DNA of 56,227 nucleotides from Carboxylicivirga fragile. GTDB taxonomy: Bacteria; Bacteroidota; Bacteroidia; Bacteroidales; Marinilabiliaceae. This document shows positions 28,027 through 36,903 of the stretch, one piece after another. The stretch lies in assembly GCA_025499625.1 (NCBI GenBank), contig JAFMVD010000040.1, positions 1-56,227 on the forward strand, given 5' to 3'. Positions within the stretch are counted from its first letter, which is position 1. Each line of letters opens with the position of its first letter. The position numbers and the translations under genes are program-made. Below the pieces are notes generated by a model. The model was not told the DNA's origin and made no database searches. It saw only the letters and a list, made by a program, of their open reading frames with translations.

Positions 28027-28746
28027 ATGTTTAAAAGAGCGTTTATTACGGGAGGAGCCAAACGTATTGGAAAAGGTATAGTTGAGTTTCTGGCATCAGA
28101 GGGGTGGAGTGTAGTGATACATGTTAATAAGAGTGTAGATGCAGCCAAAGAGTTGGTGGCTGAATTGAACCTAAGGTTTCCAAATCAAGAATTCAATATG
28201 GTTAGTTGTGATTTGGTGAATTGGAAAGAGTCTGCTGATTTTTTTGAAGATATTATAAATAGTTTTGGACCTGTTGATTTGTTAATTAACAATGCCAGCA
28301 GATATGATTCTGGGGCTATTTCAGAGGCGACTACTATTCACCTGGAAGAAATGCAGGCGATACATTATTTCTCACCATATATGATGGGAAAGGTATTTAA
28401 AAATAGAATGAAACAAGGTCAAATTATAAATATCCTGGATGCCTCCATATGCTCCAATGCAACATCGTATAGTGCCTACCTGCTGGCTAAGAAAAATATG
28501 GGAGATTTTACAAAAATGGCAGCACTTCAGTGGGCACCTAACTTTCGCGTAAATGCTATTGCACCCGGACCAGTGCTTCCTGCCAACAGTCCGGATAGTT
28601 CAACGTTTGAATCGGCGGTTCAAGCTACTCCTCTACAGAGGGAAGTTAGTTTGGAGGACCTTTGTACGGCTTTAACATATTTAATTAATGCAAATAGCGT
28701 TACTGGGCAGATACTCTTTGTTGATTCTGGCCAACATTTGCTTTAA
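28027..28746 (+). CDS. folM: FolM-like short-chain dehydrogenase (dihydromonapterin/pteridine reductase)
   Basis: This 239-residue SDR protein has the nucleotide-binding motif in FITGGAKRIGKG, NNAS at about 90 and the catalytic pair Tyr-x-x-x-Lys in SAYLLAKKNMG. It ends VTGQILFVDSGQHLL. The absence of the usual YxxxK-A context and the pattern LINNASRYDSG resemble the pteridine reductase/FolM branch. E. coli FolM reduces dihydromonapterin (and weakly dihydrofolate). The assignment rests mainly on its position 42 bases before a FolX-like gene and a FolK-like gene. A TTG one codon upstream (28024) is less likely as start than the ATG. If not FolM, it is a pteridine-linked SDR of related function. 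Confidence 0.72.
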   Translation: MFKRAFITGGAKRIGKGIVEFLASEGWSVVIHVNKSVDAAKELVAELNLRFPNQEFNMVSCDLVNWKESADFFEDIINSFGPVDLLINNASRYDSGAISEATTIHLEEMQAIHYFSPYMMGKVFKNRMKQGQIINILDASICSNATSYSAYLLAKKNMGDFTKMAALQWAPNFRVNAIAPGPVLPANSPDSSTFESAVQATPLQREVSLEDLCTALTYLINANSVTGQILFVDSGQHLL

Positions 28747-28788
28747 GACTGGTTTGTATTTACTTGAGAATTTCATAAATCTAAGCTT

Positions 28789-29139
28789 ATGGGAACTTTA
28801 AAAATCAAGAATCTATTACTTCGCACCTGTGTTGGCTTTAATCCTCACGAAATTGGAAAGCGTCAGGATTTAATCATTAATATTACTATCAAATACGATT
28901 CGGATAAAGAAGAAAAAAGTGATAAGCCCGAAGACGCCTTGGATTACCGAACAATCACAAAGGAGATTATTGAGAAGGTTGAGAAAAGTAAATTTAATCT
29001 TATTGAAGCATTGGCACGCCTTGTTTTGGACACAATAATGACCTATGAGCGTGTGTCATATTCAGAAGTGGAAATTGATAAAATGCATGCTTTACGATTC
29101 TCTGAGAGTGTTTCTATTACTTTAAGTGCCCAACGTTAG
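28789..29139 (+). CDS. folX: FolX-like dihydroneopterin triphosphate 2'-epimerase (FolB superfamily)
   Basis: The 116-residue T-fold protein matches E. coli FolX as I recall it more closely than FolB: KIKNLLLRTCVGFNPHEIGKRQD, ALDYRTITKEIIEKVE, YSEVEIDKMHALRFSESVS and a terminal SAQR. FolX epimerises 7,8-dihydroneopterin triphosphate to the monapterin form. Together with FolM it makes tetrahydromonapterin, the pterin cofactor of phenylalanine hydroxylase in some bacteria. Dihydroneopterin aldolase (FolB) is the alternative reading and would place the operon in folate synthesis proper. Confidence 0.72.
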   Translation: MGTLKIKNLLLRTCVGFNPHEIGKRQDLIINITIKYDSDKEEKSDKPEDALDYRTITKEIIEKVEKSKFNLIEALARLVLDTIMTYERVSYSEVEIDKMHALRFSESVSITLSAQR

Positions 29140-29148
29140 TGATAAATT

Positions 29149-29520
29149 ATGAATAGTGTAGTAATTGGTATTGGTTCAAATATAAATGCAGCTAAGAATA
29201 TCGACTTAGCGCTAAGTGATCTGACTAAGTTAGGACAGATAATGAAGCGGAGTCAGTTTATTCAAACAGAGCCTATCGGTATTACTAATCAAGCTGTATT
29301 CACCAATGGAGCTGTATTGATTCGTACAGAATTAAACCAGGGTGATTTAAACAAACAATTAAAAAGCATCGAGGATCGCCTTGGAAGGGATCGAACTCGT
29401 CCTAAATATGGGCCACGAGAGATTGATCTGGATATAATTGTTTTTAATAATGTAATTGTTGATGATGATTACCATCAAAGACGCTTTTTGAAGAAGGTGG
29501 TGGATGAAGTATGGCTCTAA
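29149..29520 (+). CDS. Short FolK-like pyrophosphokinase (HPPK family)
   Basis: The first 110 residues match 6-hydroxymethyl-7,8-dihydropterin pyrophosphokinase: VVIGIGSNINAAKNIDLALSDL, an acidic IEDRLGRDRTRPKYGPREIDLDIIVF core containing the two metal-binding aspartates, and a degenerate HxRxF (YHQRRFLKKV). At 123 residues it is 35-40 shorter than standard HPPK and ends just after that motif. I see no continuation in another frame, so this looks like a natural short form and not a frameshift. It starts nine bases after the folX stop. It may act on a monapterin or neopterin derivative, or be a regulatory relic. Confidence 0.7.
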   Translation: MNSVVIGIGSNINAAKNIDLALSDLTKLGQIMKRSQFIQTEPIGITNQAVFTNGAVLIRTELNQGDLNKQLKSIEDRLGRDRTRPKYGPREIDLDIIVFNNVIVDDDYHQRRFLKKVVDEVWL

Positions 29521-29611
29521 TCAAGTTTGTAAAATAAGCAGAGCCGGCTCGCCAGAACCAGCTCTACACCTTTATCACCATTATTAACCTAACCATTGCT
29601 AGGCAATGTCT

Positions 29612-30385
29612 TTATATCTTGAAACCCCGGCTTATATTTAAAGTAAACCAAAGTAGATTATCCTTGTGTAAGGTTTCCTCTATTGTGTATTGATAATTAA
29701 TAGAGGTTGACAAAGATACCTTCTTGATTTTAAAATTAGCTGACAATTGTTGTAAGAAGAAGCCCCATCCTGGTATAATGTTAGGGTTGATTGCTCCACG
29801 ATTATTGCTAATCACTGACTTAGCGCCTAAGTTTAAACTTTTGAAAGATTTGTTAAACTTTATTAAAAACTCATGAATACCAGCATCTCTTAGAATATCT
29901 CTTCCTGAACCAAAGGTTTGATAATAATAAAAGTCATATCCCGCCGTCATAGTTAATGATTCGTTAGCATTTAAAGTTATCGGTTTATGTATACCCGCAT
30001 TGTACTTCATGCCATTGTAGAAGTCAGGTTCTACAGCTGGGTTTTGCGTGTTGGGATTAGCCCAATAGTCCAGATAGCCATGTAAATTCATTTTCCAATT
30101 GCCCTTGTTTGTAAAGATGTCGGAGCTTTGGTTCACAATTATATTCCACTCATCGTTAAACGAAGTCTGGCGATCGTAAGGTAGGCTAAACCATGCAAGA
30201 ATATCCGTGCCTGTACTTAAACTATATGTAGCACTCGGTTGAAAACAAGGGAGGTTGCTACTTAATGTACGACCATGTGCAATGTAGTTTGATGCCGTAC
30301 CCATATCAATGGTAAAGCTTTGTTGTGCTTTTAGCTGAGCTGCTGTTATTGCTAACACTGCAAGCAAAACGATTCTTCGTGTCAT
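29612..30385 (-). CDS. Predicted outer-membrane beta-barrel protein
   Basis: This 257-residue protein has a signal peptide (1-20, ending LKAQ). The mature part consists of alternating strands with aromatic girdle residues (YDFYYYQTFG, LHGYLDYWANP) and ends in the strand LLWFTLNISRGFKI. The opening TIDMGTASNYIAHGRTLSSN resembles the start of TorF/Gcw_chp-type small barrels. It is monocistronic and convergent with the pterin operon. Function and substrate are unknown. Confidence 0.6.
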   Translation of the reverse strand: MTRRIVLLAVLAITAAQLKAQQSFTIDMGTASNYIAHGRTLSSNLPCFQPSATYSLSTGTDILAWFSLPYDRQTSFNDEWNIIVNQSSDIFTNKGNWKMNLHGYLDYWANPNTQNPAVEPDFYNGMKYNAGIHKPITLNANESLTMTAGYDFYYYQTFGSGRDILRDAGIHEFLIKFNKSFKSLNLGAKSVISNNRGAINPNIIPGWGFFLQQLSANFKIKKVSLSTSINYQYTIEETLHKDNLLWFTLNISRGFKI

Positions 30386-30634
30386 AGTTTTATCGAAATT
30401 TTAGGCTGCAAATGTAAGTGCGAACCATAAGGCAAACAATGACTTAATACGGCCTAAAAACATGATAAAAATCTGCCATCAAAACATTGATGAGAACACT
30501 GATTTTGATAAAATACATTGTAAGTATTCAATTCTTTTTTATAAGCACTGCAAGTATATTAAGGCATGCTTCCATTTCGTAAAATCTTTATTACTTTTAA
30601 ACCACAATGCCATTCAACGTCTAAGCCAGATCAA

Positions 30635-32722
30635 ATGATTAATTGTTTAAAAAGATGCTTTCTGATAACGAGTTTTGTCTTTTGTTTGTCGATCATATCA
30701 ATTAGTGCACAAACCGAGGAATCTAAAGTCTTGTTAGAGCAATTAAAAAATGCTTCAGCCAAAGAGCAGGTTGATATTTATAATCAACTATCGAGAGCTC
30801 ACCTTTACACCGACCCACAACGTGCTATAAATTATGCTCAGAAAGCTTTGCATATGGCGATGCAACAAAACGATAAGCGAGCCGAGGCAGAGGCCTATAA
30901 TAACTTAGGGATGGGTTATTATTTTGTCAATGATTATGAACAACTTCTGCAATCGTATCGTAAGTCGCTTAGTACCTACCGAAATATCGGTGATATCAGA
31001 AGTATGTCAATGTTGTCATCTACTTATTTTCGATTGAAGCAGTCAGATAAAGCATTGAAGAGTTACAAGCGCTCCCTTAATCTCTATATTAAAGAAAAGG
31101 ATTGGGATAATATTTCGGAAACGTATAAAAAAATGGCAGATGTGTATAAAAACATATCTGATTTTCCGATGGCTTTGAATTATTATAAAAAGGCATTGGC
31201 CATAGTTGAGCAAGATGAGTCAGACGATGCCCGAAATGAAATGGTTTTGTTACTTGGTAACATTGGTGAAATATGTTTTTTTCAAGAAGAGTACGATACT
31301 GCTTTGGTTTATTTTCATCGCATGAAAACTATATTGGAAGAAGTAGGTGATCATCGGAATAAAGCTATACTTCTTAGTAATATGGCCAATTCGTATTTCT
31401 TCAAGGGAGATTTGGATGAATCTTTTAAAAATTACCGGGAAGCTCTTGAAATTCAGATAAAACAAAATGACCATTGGGAGGCCGCTATGAGTTTGCTTAA
31501 TATTGGTCTTATTTATTCAAAGCGAAAAGAATTCAACTTAGCAATAAATAGCCATAAAAAAAGTATTGCATTAGCTCAGAGTATAACCGAAGCCAATGAT
31601 CTTTTGCGTGATAATTATTTGGCATTATCTGAAATATATGATGCTTTAGGTGATTTTAAACGTGCTTATGATTATCGAATCTTGTATTCTACTTTATCTG
31701 AGTCTATGATGATGGAAGAGAATATTACACAATTCGTAGATGTGTTGGCTTTACAAGAATTAGAAGAAAAGAAACGAGAGAATGAAATATTGCAGGCAAA
31801 GAATAAGAATTACTTACTGGAGCTCGAAAAAGAGAATCTTGGACGCTGGCGCTTATCTTTTGGTTTTACTATTCTAATTATTTCCATATTAGTATTCGTT
31901 ATTTACTACCGCTATTATTTAAAGCGAGAGGAAATAAAAAACCTGGAAGAACGTATAGCAGATGCGCTTAAAAAACAAGAAGAACAGCAGCAGATAATTA
32001 TGCATCAATCAAGTTTGACCTCACTTGGTGAGTTAGCTGCCGGTATAGCACATGAAATCAATCAACCGGTTCAAAATATATCCTTATCAGCAGAGAGTAT
32101 TAAGTATGAGCTAGCCGAGAGTGATTTTAATAAAGACTTTCTAAACCAATCGGTAGCTGAGATTTTTGAAGATATTGTTAGAGTAAGACAAATTGTAGAC
32201 CACATCCGAATTTTCAGTAGTGGACAAAAGGATGAAGTTGAAGAAGATTTTTGTGTGACCGATTGTGTTAAGAGTGCGGTGTCAATGATAGGCAACCAGT
32301 ATGCTAATCACCATATTAAACTTGAATTAAAGTTGGCTGAAACTTTGCCAATGGTGCTTGGTAATCCGCATAAACTGGAACAAGTAATCCATAATTTACT
32401 TTCAAATGCAAAGGATGCTGTTGAAGAGCGACATCAGAATGATTCGGATTGGCAAATGGAAGTGGGCATTCAAACTCGATTTGAGGGCGAATCAGTTTAT
32501 CTCGAAATAATTGATAATGGAATTGGGATTGCAGCAAAGCGGCAAACCGATATATTTTTACCATTTGTTACTAGTAAACAACTGGGTAAGGGCACGGGCT
32601 TAGGTTTATCCATTTCTTATAGTCTGGTGAAGGAGATGGATGGGCGCATTGAAATAGAAAGTAAGCCAAATGAGGGGACAAAAATGAGTGTTGTTTTGCC
32701 TGTATCAAAGCATGAACGATAA
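30635..32722 (+). CDS. TPR-containing sensor histidine kinase
   Basis: From ATG 30635 the product is 695 residues with a signal peptide ending SISAQ. The periplasmic sensor is made of about seven tetratricopeptide repeats (residues 40-370). A coiled coil and one membrane span (about 405-425) follow, then a HisKA domain with LGELAAGIAHEINQP (phospho-acceptor His473) and a HATPase_c domain (NLLSNAKDAV, DNGIGIAAK, GKGTGLGLSISYSL). An ATG 23 codons upstream (30566) is possible but would bury the signal peptide. The response regulator gene starts 15 bases after the stop, so this is a two-component pair. The HEINQP form belongs to kinases that commonly act on NtrC-type regulators. Confidence 0.9.
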   Translation: MINCLKRCFLITSFVFCLSIISISAQTEESKVLLEQLKNASAKEQVDIYNQLSRAHLYTDPQRAINYAQKALHMAMQQNDKRAEAEAYNNLGMGYYFVNDYEQLLQSYRKSLSTYRNIGDIRSMSMLSSTYFRLKQSDKALKSYKRSLNLYIKEKDWDNISETYKKMADVYKNISDFPMALNYYKKALAIVEQDESDDARNEMVLLLGNIGEICFFQEEYDTALVYFHRMKTILEEVGDHRNKAILLSNMANSYFFKGDLDESFKNYREALEIQIKQNDHWEAAMSLLNIGLIYSKRKEFNLAINSHKKSIALAQSITEANDLLRDNYLALSEIYDALGDFKRAYDYRILYSTLSESMMMEENITQFVDVLALQELEEKKRENEILQAKNKNYLLELEKENLGRWRLSFGFTILIISILVFVIYYRYYLKREEIKNLEERIADALKKQEEQQQIIMHQSSLTSLGELAAGIAHEINQPVQNISLSAESIKYELAESDFNKDFLNQSVAEIFEDIVRVRQIVDHIRIFSSGQKDEVEEDFCVTDCVKSAVSMIGNQYANHHIKLELKLAETLPMVLGNPHKLEQVIHNLLSNAKDAVEERHQNDSDWQMEVGIQTRFEGESVYLEIIDNGIGIAAKRQTDIFLPFVTSKQLGKGTGLGLSISYSLVKEMDGRIEIESKPNEGTKMSVVLPVSKHER

Positions 32723-32737
32723 AAAGACTAAACTATA

Positions 32738-34129
32738 ATGAACGAATTAAAAGTGTTGATTCTGGATGATGAATCAAGAATCACCGAAAAACTAAAATAC
32801 CACCTGGAGAAACGTAAGTTTAAGGTTTTTACGGCTAATACACCTGCCGAAGGATTTAAAACCCTTGAGGCAGAACGACCGGGCGTATTGATATTAGATG
32901 TGATGTTGCCGGGGATGAATGGATTGGATATTCTTACAAAAGTAAAAGGTGAATATCCCAATCTTGAAATAATCATGATTAGTGGTTATGGTGATATGGA
33001 CATGGTGATTCAGGCCATGCGTCAAGGCGCATCTGATTTTATTCGTAAGCCTTTTCAGATTATGGACATTCAGTTGGCCATTGAGCGTACCGAGAAATTT
33101 TTACAATTGCAATCAAAATTGGAAGCGGCTGAAGATAGAGGAGTATTGGTATCGAAGCAGTTGGAGAATTTGATTGAGAAGGATTTTGTAGGTGTTAGTC
33201 CTCAGATTAAGCAAGTGCTAAAGATGGCATTAAAAGCCGCGGAAGACGGCGATGTGAATGTGTTGGTAACGGGCGAAAATGGAACTGGTAAAGAAATTAT
33301 CTCGCGAATCATTCACTACGGAAGTCCTCGCCAGAAACAAGTCTTTGCACCGGTTAATAGTTCAGCTATTCCATCTGCTTTGTTAGAAAGTGAGTTTTTT
33401 GGACACGTAAAAGGTGCCTTTACTGATGCGCGTGAGGAAAAGAAAGGCTACTTTGAATTGGCTAATAAGGGAACCTTATTCTTGGATGAGATTGCTGATA
33501 TGCCATTTGCGCTTCAGGCAAAGTTGTTACGCGCCATCGAAGAGAATAAAATAAAACGCGTAGGTAGCAATGTTGAGATTCCTGTTGATGTGCGTATTAT
33601 TTCAGCTACCAATAAAAACATTGAGCAGCTCATCGATGATAATGAATTTCGAATTGACTTGTTCCACCGAATCAACACCATCGAAATAAACATACCACCT
33701 TTGCGCGAGCGTAAGGAAGATATACTACCTCTTTTAAATCACTTTGTAGCCAATTTTGCAAAGAAGAAAGGGAAAGAGAAATTGGGTGTTTCGCCTGACT
33801 TGGTAAAGAAACTGGAAGCCTACCATTTTCCGGGTAATGTGCGCGAATTGCGTAACATGGTTGAGCGTGCTATGATACTATCAGATAATGATACGCTTGA
33901 GCCGGATGACTTTTTGTTGAAAGGTGAGAATACGCAGAAGGCAAGTGCCAGTCCAGTGGTAAATGCTGGTTTCAATATCGATGATAATGAACGCCAATTG
34001 ATTGAACAGGCTCTGAAACAATCTGACCTTAATCAAACGAAGGCAGCAGCTTTGCTAGGCATTAGTCGCGATGCCATGAAGCGAAAAATTAAAAAGTTTG
34101 GGATAGAGATCGTGAAGGATATTGGGTAA
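32738..34129 (+). CDS. Sigma-54 dependent (NtrC-type) response regulator
   Basis: This 463-residue regulator has a receiver domain at 1-120 (acidic Asp10/Asp11, phospho-acceptor Asp54 in LILDVMLPG, Lys in FIRKPF). A sigma-54 activator AAA+ domain spans about 150-380 (Walker A TGENGTGKE, GAFTDA loop, DEIADMP, PLRERKEDI). A Fis-type HTH lies at about 425-460 (LNQTKAAALLGISRDAMKRKI). The sigma-54 contact loop is GAFTDA in place of the standard GAFTGA. It is the partner of the kinase encoded immediately upstream. Target promoters are unknown. Confidence 0.93.
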   Translation: MNELKVLILDDESRITEKLKYHLEKRKFKVFTANTPAEGFKTLEAERPGVLILDVMLPGMNGLDILTKVKGEYPNLEIIMISGYGDMDMVIQAMRQGASDFIRKPFQIMDIQLAIERTEKFLQLQSKLEAAEDRGVLVSKQLENLIEKDFVGVSPQIKQVLKMALKAAEDGDVNVLVTGENGTGKEIISRIIHYGSPRQKQVFAPVNSSAIPSALLESEFFGHVKGAFTDAREEKKGYFELANKGTLFLDEIADMPFALQAKLLRAIEENKIKRVGSNVEIPVDVRIISATNKNIEQLIDDNEFRIDLFHRINTIEINIPPLRERKEDILPLLNHFVANFAKKKGKEKLGVSPDLVKKLEAYHFPGNVRELRNMVERAMILSDNDTLEPDDFLLKGENTQKASASPVVNAGFNIDDNERQLIEQALKQSDLNQTKAAALLGISRDAMKRKIKKFGIEIVKDIG

Positions 34130-34184
34130 GGGTGGGGCTAAGTGAAGTTTGGAGAAATTAATTAATCCTGTCATATTATAGAGA

Positions 34185-34982
34185 ATGAAGATATTTAAAA
34201 TAGTAATCTGGATAGTTAGTTTTACGCTTTTGATCTTGATAACTCAAATTGGTGGTATTGCTTTAATAATTAGTAGTTTGATTAATAAATATTGGAATAG
34301 GAGATTCATTCTTAAATCTATCCTCTTATTTTCAACTGTTTATTTATTATTAACTTACCTGTTGGTGCCAATTCTGGCACCATTATTTGGTCGCGAACGT
34401 ATTAGGCATTCTGATAAAATCCGGCCAGGAATGTATTTGACAGTTTTATTGAATAGGAATTATGTGGTTCCAGAAATAAATGAAATATTAAATGATGCTG
34501 AAAATCAACTAAAAGGAACTGAAATTTGCATCAACTATCTAGATGCTAATTTTCCTTTTATCAATAAGTTTCCATTACCTCCACATCTAAGTCATAACGA
34601 TGGAAAGAAAATTGATTTTGCACTTGTGTATCAGGATGAAGAAGGTAAGATATCTTGTAAGACTAAGTCGGTAAGTGGTTATGGTGTATTCGAGGAACCG
34701 AGAAAATCTGAACCAAATCAAATTAGGAAATGCTTAAATAACGGTTACTATCAATATAGTTTTCCAAAATATTTCACTCTTGGAGAAATTAATAAAGATC
34801 TTAACTTTTCTGAAAAAGGTACGGCCTTATTAATAAAAGCCTTATTAAAGAGTAAACCGGCAAGTAAAATCTTTATAGAACCACATTTGAAATATAGGCT
34901 TGGATTGAAAGATAATAGGATAAGATATCATGGATGTAAATCAGTTAGGCATGATGATCACATACATGTTCAGGTAAAATAA
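34185..34982 (+). CDS. Membrane-anchored protein with a LAS-type metallopeptidase signature
   Basis: The 265-residue protein has two N-terminal membrane helices (about 8-32 and 41-66) and an extracytoplasmic domain. That domain carries SHNDGKKIDFAL (His137, Gly140, Asp144) and RHDDHIHVQVK (His256, His259, His261) at the very end. These match the SxHxxGxAxD and HxH zinc-site pattern of LAS peptidases such as MepA, VanX and other D,D- or L,D-peptidases. The overall sequence is otherwise unfamiliar, and the final HxH is only four residues from the C-terminus. A cell-wall peptidase role is inference. It follows the sigma-54 regulator gene by 55 bases. Confidence 0.55.
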   Translation: MKIFKIVIWIVSFTLLILITQIGGIALIISSLINKYWNRRFILKSILLFSTVYLLLTYLLVPILAPLFGRERIRHSDKIRPGMYLTVLLNRNYVVPEINEILNDAENQLKGTEICINYLDANFPFINKFPLPPHLSHNDGKKIDFALVYQDEEGKISCKTKSVSGYGVFEEPRKSEPNQIRKCLNNGYYQYSFPKYFTLGEINKDLNFSEKGTALLIKALLKSKPASKIFIEPHLKYRLGLKDNRIRYHGCKSVRHDDHIHVQVK

Positions 34983-35096
34983 ATAATTATCCCTTATTCT
35001 GCTATAATGCTTTTTTAAAGTTTATCGTTGTTTATACTAATATGACTCATAAAGTTGTTGATTAAGAGTTTTTATTTTTATTGACAATACAGCGTA

Positions 35097-35135
35097 AAAA
35101 AAACCTCATCTAAGCACCGTTGTGCCCGATGAGGT
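35097..35135 (-). terminator. Rho-independent terminator of the hydrogenase operon
   Basis: Read on the minus strand, ACCTCATC and GATGAGGT (35103-35135) enclose an inner GCAC-AACG-GTGC hairpin and are followed by seven T residues. It ends the minus-strand operon. Confidence 0.92.
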
Positions 35136-35186
35136 CAATAACCAATGGAATGTATATAAAAAACAACTAAAGAGGCTAACCTTTAG

Positions 35187-36635
35187 CTATGCTAATTCAG
35201 TAACTAATTCGTTCATGGCCTTGATAAGTGTTTGTTGGCTCACATTGCTGGGAGCCAGATTAACAGGGCCATTGATGCAACCTCCTTCGCAGGCCATTAC
35301 TTCAATGAACGAAGCTTTAGGTGCTTTGCGCGGATACGTTTTTAAAAGCTTAATCGATTTTTTTGTCAGGCCATCAATCTGTTGCGTTGCCAGGTTATTA
35401 TCCTTAGCCAATACTGATTGTATGGCACGTGTTACGCCACCTGAAGCTGCATAACCTCTGCTTTCGGCATTAACACTATTTGATACGCATGATTTGTCGT
35501 CCATGTTAAGTACATCAATCTTTAGTGCTCCCCAAATGGCACCAAGCTCTTCGGTGGTTAAAACGTAATCAATATTTTTACTTTCAAATGCTTCGCGTCT
35601 TTTTGCAAGGCATGGGCCAATAAATACGACTTTATGATCAGGAAATCTTTCCTTAATCATTCGGGTTGTATATACCATGGGTGATGGGGTGTGGCTCACA
35701 TAGCTTTGTATTTCAGGAATGTGTTTTCTTGTTAATGCCACGTATGAGGGGCAACAAGACGTTGTCATAAATGGTGCCCCCTCCGAAAGTCGTTCTTGCA
35801 ATTCTTCCGTTTCGTTTTGAGTAGTTAGTTTGGCACCTTCGGCTACTTCAATTACTTCACTAAAACCAACGGCTTTAATAGCTTTTAATATTTGCGATGA
35901 ATTGGCTTTAAATTGACTCAATACCGCTGGTGCAACCATGGCAATGGTTTTTTCTTCTTTGTGTTTGATGTTGTAGAAGAGGTTGAGGATTTGTGATTTC
36001 TCTGAAATAGCTCCAAAGGGGCAAGCCATCATGCATTTACCACAGTGAATGCATTTGTCAAAGTCAATAATTTCAATGCCTTCCGCATTTTTACGTATGG
36101 CTTTTACCGGACACGATTCTTCGCAAGGTACAGGTAAATAGGCAATGGCATGAAAAGGACACGCCTTCTGGCACAAACCACAGTTGACACATTTCTGATG
36201 GTCAATATTGGCTTTGCCATTTATAACGGTAATGGCATCTTTGGGGCAATTTACCTGACAAGGTCGACCTTCGCAACCTTGACACAGATTACTAACCGTG
36301 TAGTTTACTTGAACGCATGAGCTACATGCCTCATCAACCACGGTTAAAAAGTCGCCTGTGAGGCTATGTCCTTCAATGGCTTTTTGTGCATACTCTTTAA
36401 GAGGTGTTAATTCATCTTCTTCATCTGAAATGTTAAAACCAAGCATCGCCATTATTTTGTATTTAATCACAGCTCTGTCTTTATGTACACAGCAACGAAT
36501 GGGTGAGTTGGTGCGAGGGCGCATTTCAAGAGGAATACGATCTATTTTCTCAAATAATTCATCATCATTGAGCAACTTAATGAGTCGAACGAGTAGTTCT
36601 CGTTTGGTAATTACAGCGTTGTTATAATAGGTCAT
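35187..36635 (-). CDS. [FeFe] hydrogenase, group B-like, monomeric
   Basis: The 482-residue protein binds several Fe-S clusters and the hydrogenase H-cluster. Ferredoxin-type cysteines lie at 118/121/126/130, 149/152/155/159 and 195/198/201/205. The H-cluster motifs are L1 TTSCCPS (Cys294 and Cys295), L2 GPCLAKRRE (Cys342, Lys345, Glu348) and L3 EVMACEGGCINGP (Cys449, Cys453). All four ligands and the proton-relay cysteine (Cys294) are present, so it should be catalytically competent. N-terminal length and three-cluster layout resemble the poorly studied group B1/B3 of ferredoxin-linked enzymes in Clostridia and Bacteroidota. Its start overlaps the upstream [2Fe-2S] gene stop (TAATG). No maturation genes (hydEFG) are in the window. 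Confidence 0.9.
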   Translation of the reverse strand: MTYYNNAVITKRELLVRLIKLLNDDELFEKIDRIPLEMRPRTNSPIRCCVHKDRAVIKYKIMAMLGFNISDEEDELTPLKEYAQKAIEGHSLTGDFLTVVDEACSSCVQVNYTVSNLCQGCEGRPCQVNCPKDAITVINGKANIDHQKCVNCGLCQKACPFHAIAYLPVPCEESCPVKAIRKNAEGIEIIDFDKCIHCGKCMMACPFGAISEKSQILNLFYNIKHKEEKTIAMVAPAVLSQFKANSSQILKAIKAVGFSEVIEVAEGAKLTTQNETEELQERLSEGAPFMTTSCCPSYVALTRKHIPEIQSYVSHTPSPMVYTTRMIKERFPDHKVVFIGPCLAKRREAFESKNIDYVLTTEELGAIWGALKIDVLNMDDKSCVSNSVNAESRGYAASGGVTRAIQSVLAKDNNLATQQIDGLTKKSIKLLKTYPRKAPKASFIEVMACEGGCINGPVNLAPSNVSQQTLIKAMNELVTELA

Positions 36636-36895
36636 TAATGAATGGTGCTAAGTAGGTGGTTTATGATTTTTTGTATGCTTGCTTTTGGCATTGTTTCGCC
36701 ATTGATAAGCACACAAGGGTGCGCTTTCTCAGCATTATCTTCGCAATTGCCCAGACAAGGAATACCTTCGATGCTAACACGCTCTTTTAGTTCGACAGGT
36801 AGTTTTTCATTGAGTAAATGAATTTCGGCACCTCCCATTATGTAACACATGGTGCCACAACATATCTGGACTTTATAAGTTTGTTTATCTGTCAT
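36635..36895 (-). CDS. Thioredoxin-like [2Fe-2S] ferredoxin (NuoE-type), second copy
   Basis: This 86-residue protein has the C-x4-C plus C-x3-C pattern of thioredoxin-like [2Fe-2S] proteins: Cys12 and Cys17 in CCGTMC, then PCLGNC. It corresponds to the C-terminal half of NuoE/HydC-type 24-kDa subunits. It lies between the SpoIIE gene (8 bases away) and the hydrogenase gene (one-base overlap). It probably passes electrons to or from that hydrogenase. Confidence 0.87.
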   Translation of the reverse strand: MTDKQTYKVQICCGTMCYIMGGAEIHLLNEKLPVELKERVSIEGIPCLGNCEDNAEKAHPCVLINGETMPKASIQKIINHLLSTIH

Positions 36896-36903
36896 TGCTG
36901 ATG

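Noticed and set aside
29149-29520. A frameshift in the short FolK gene
   Set aside because: I looked for the missing HPPK C-terminus in the bases after the stop in all three frames and saw nothing like it.
29540-29570. GAGCCGGCTC palindrome as a terminator between the pterin operon and the barrel gene
   Set aside because: There is no T run on either side and the stem is interrupted.
35187-36635. A group A catalytic hydrogenase (HydA1 or HydABC type)
   Set aside because: It lacks the usual HydA N-terminal [2Fe-2S] domain and HydB partner; the compact three-cluster N-terminus fits group B better.
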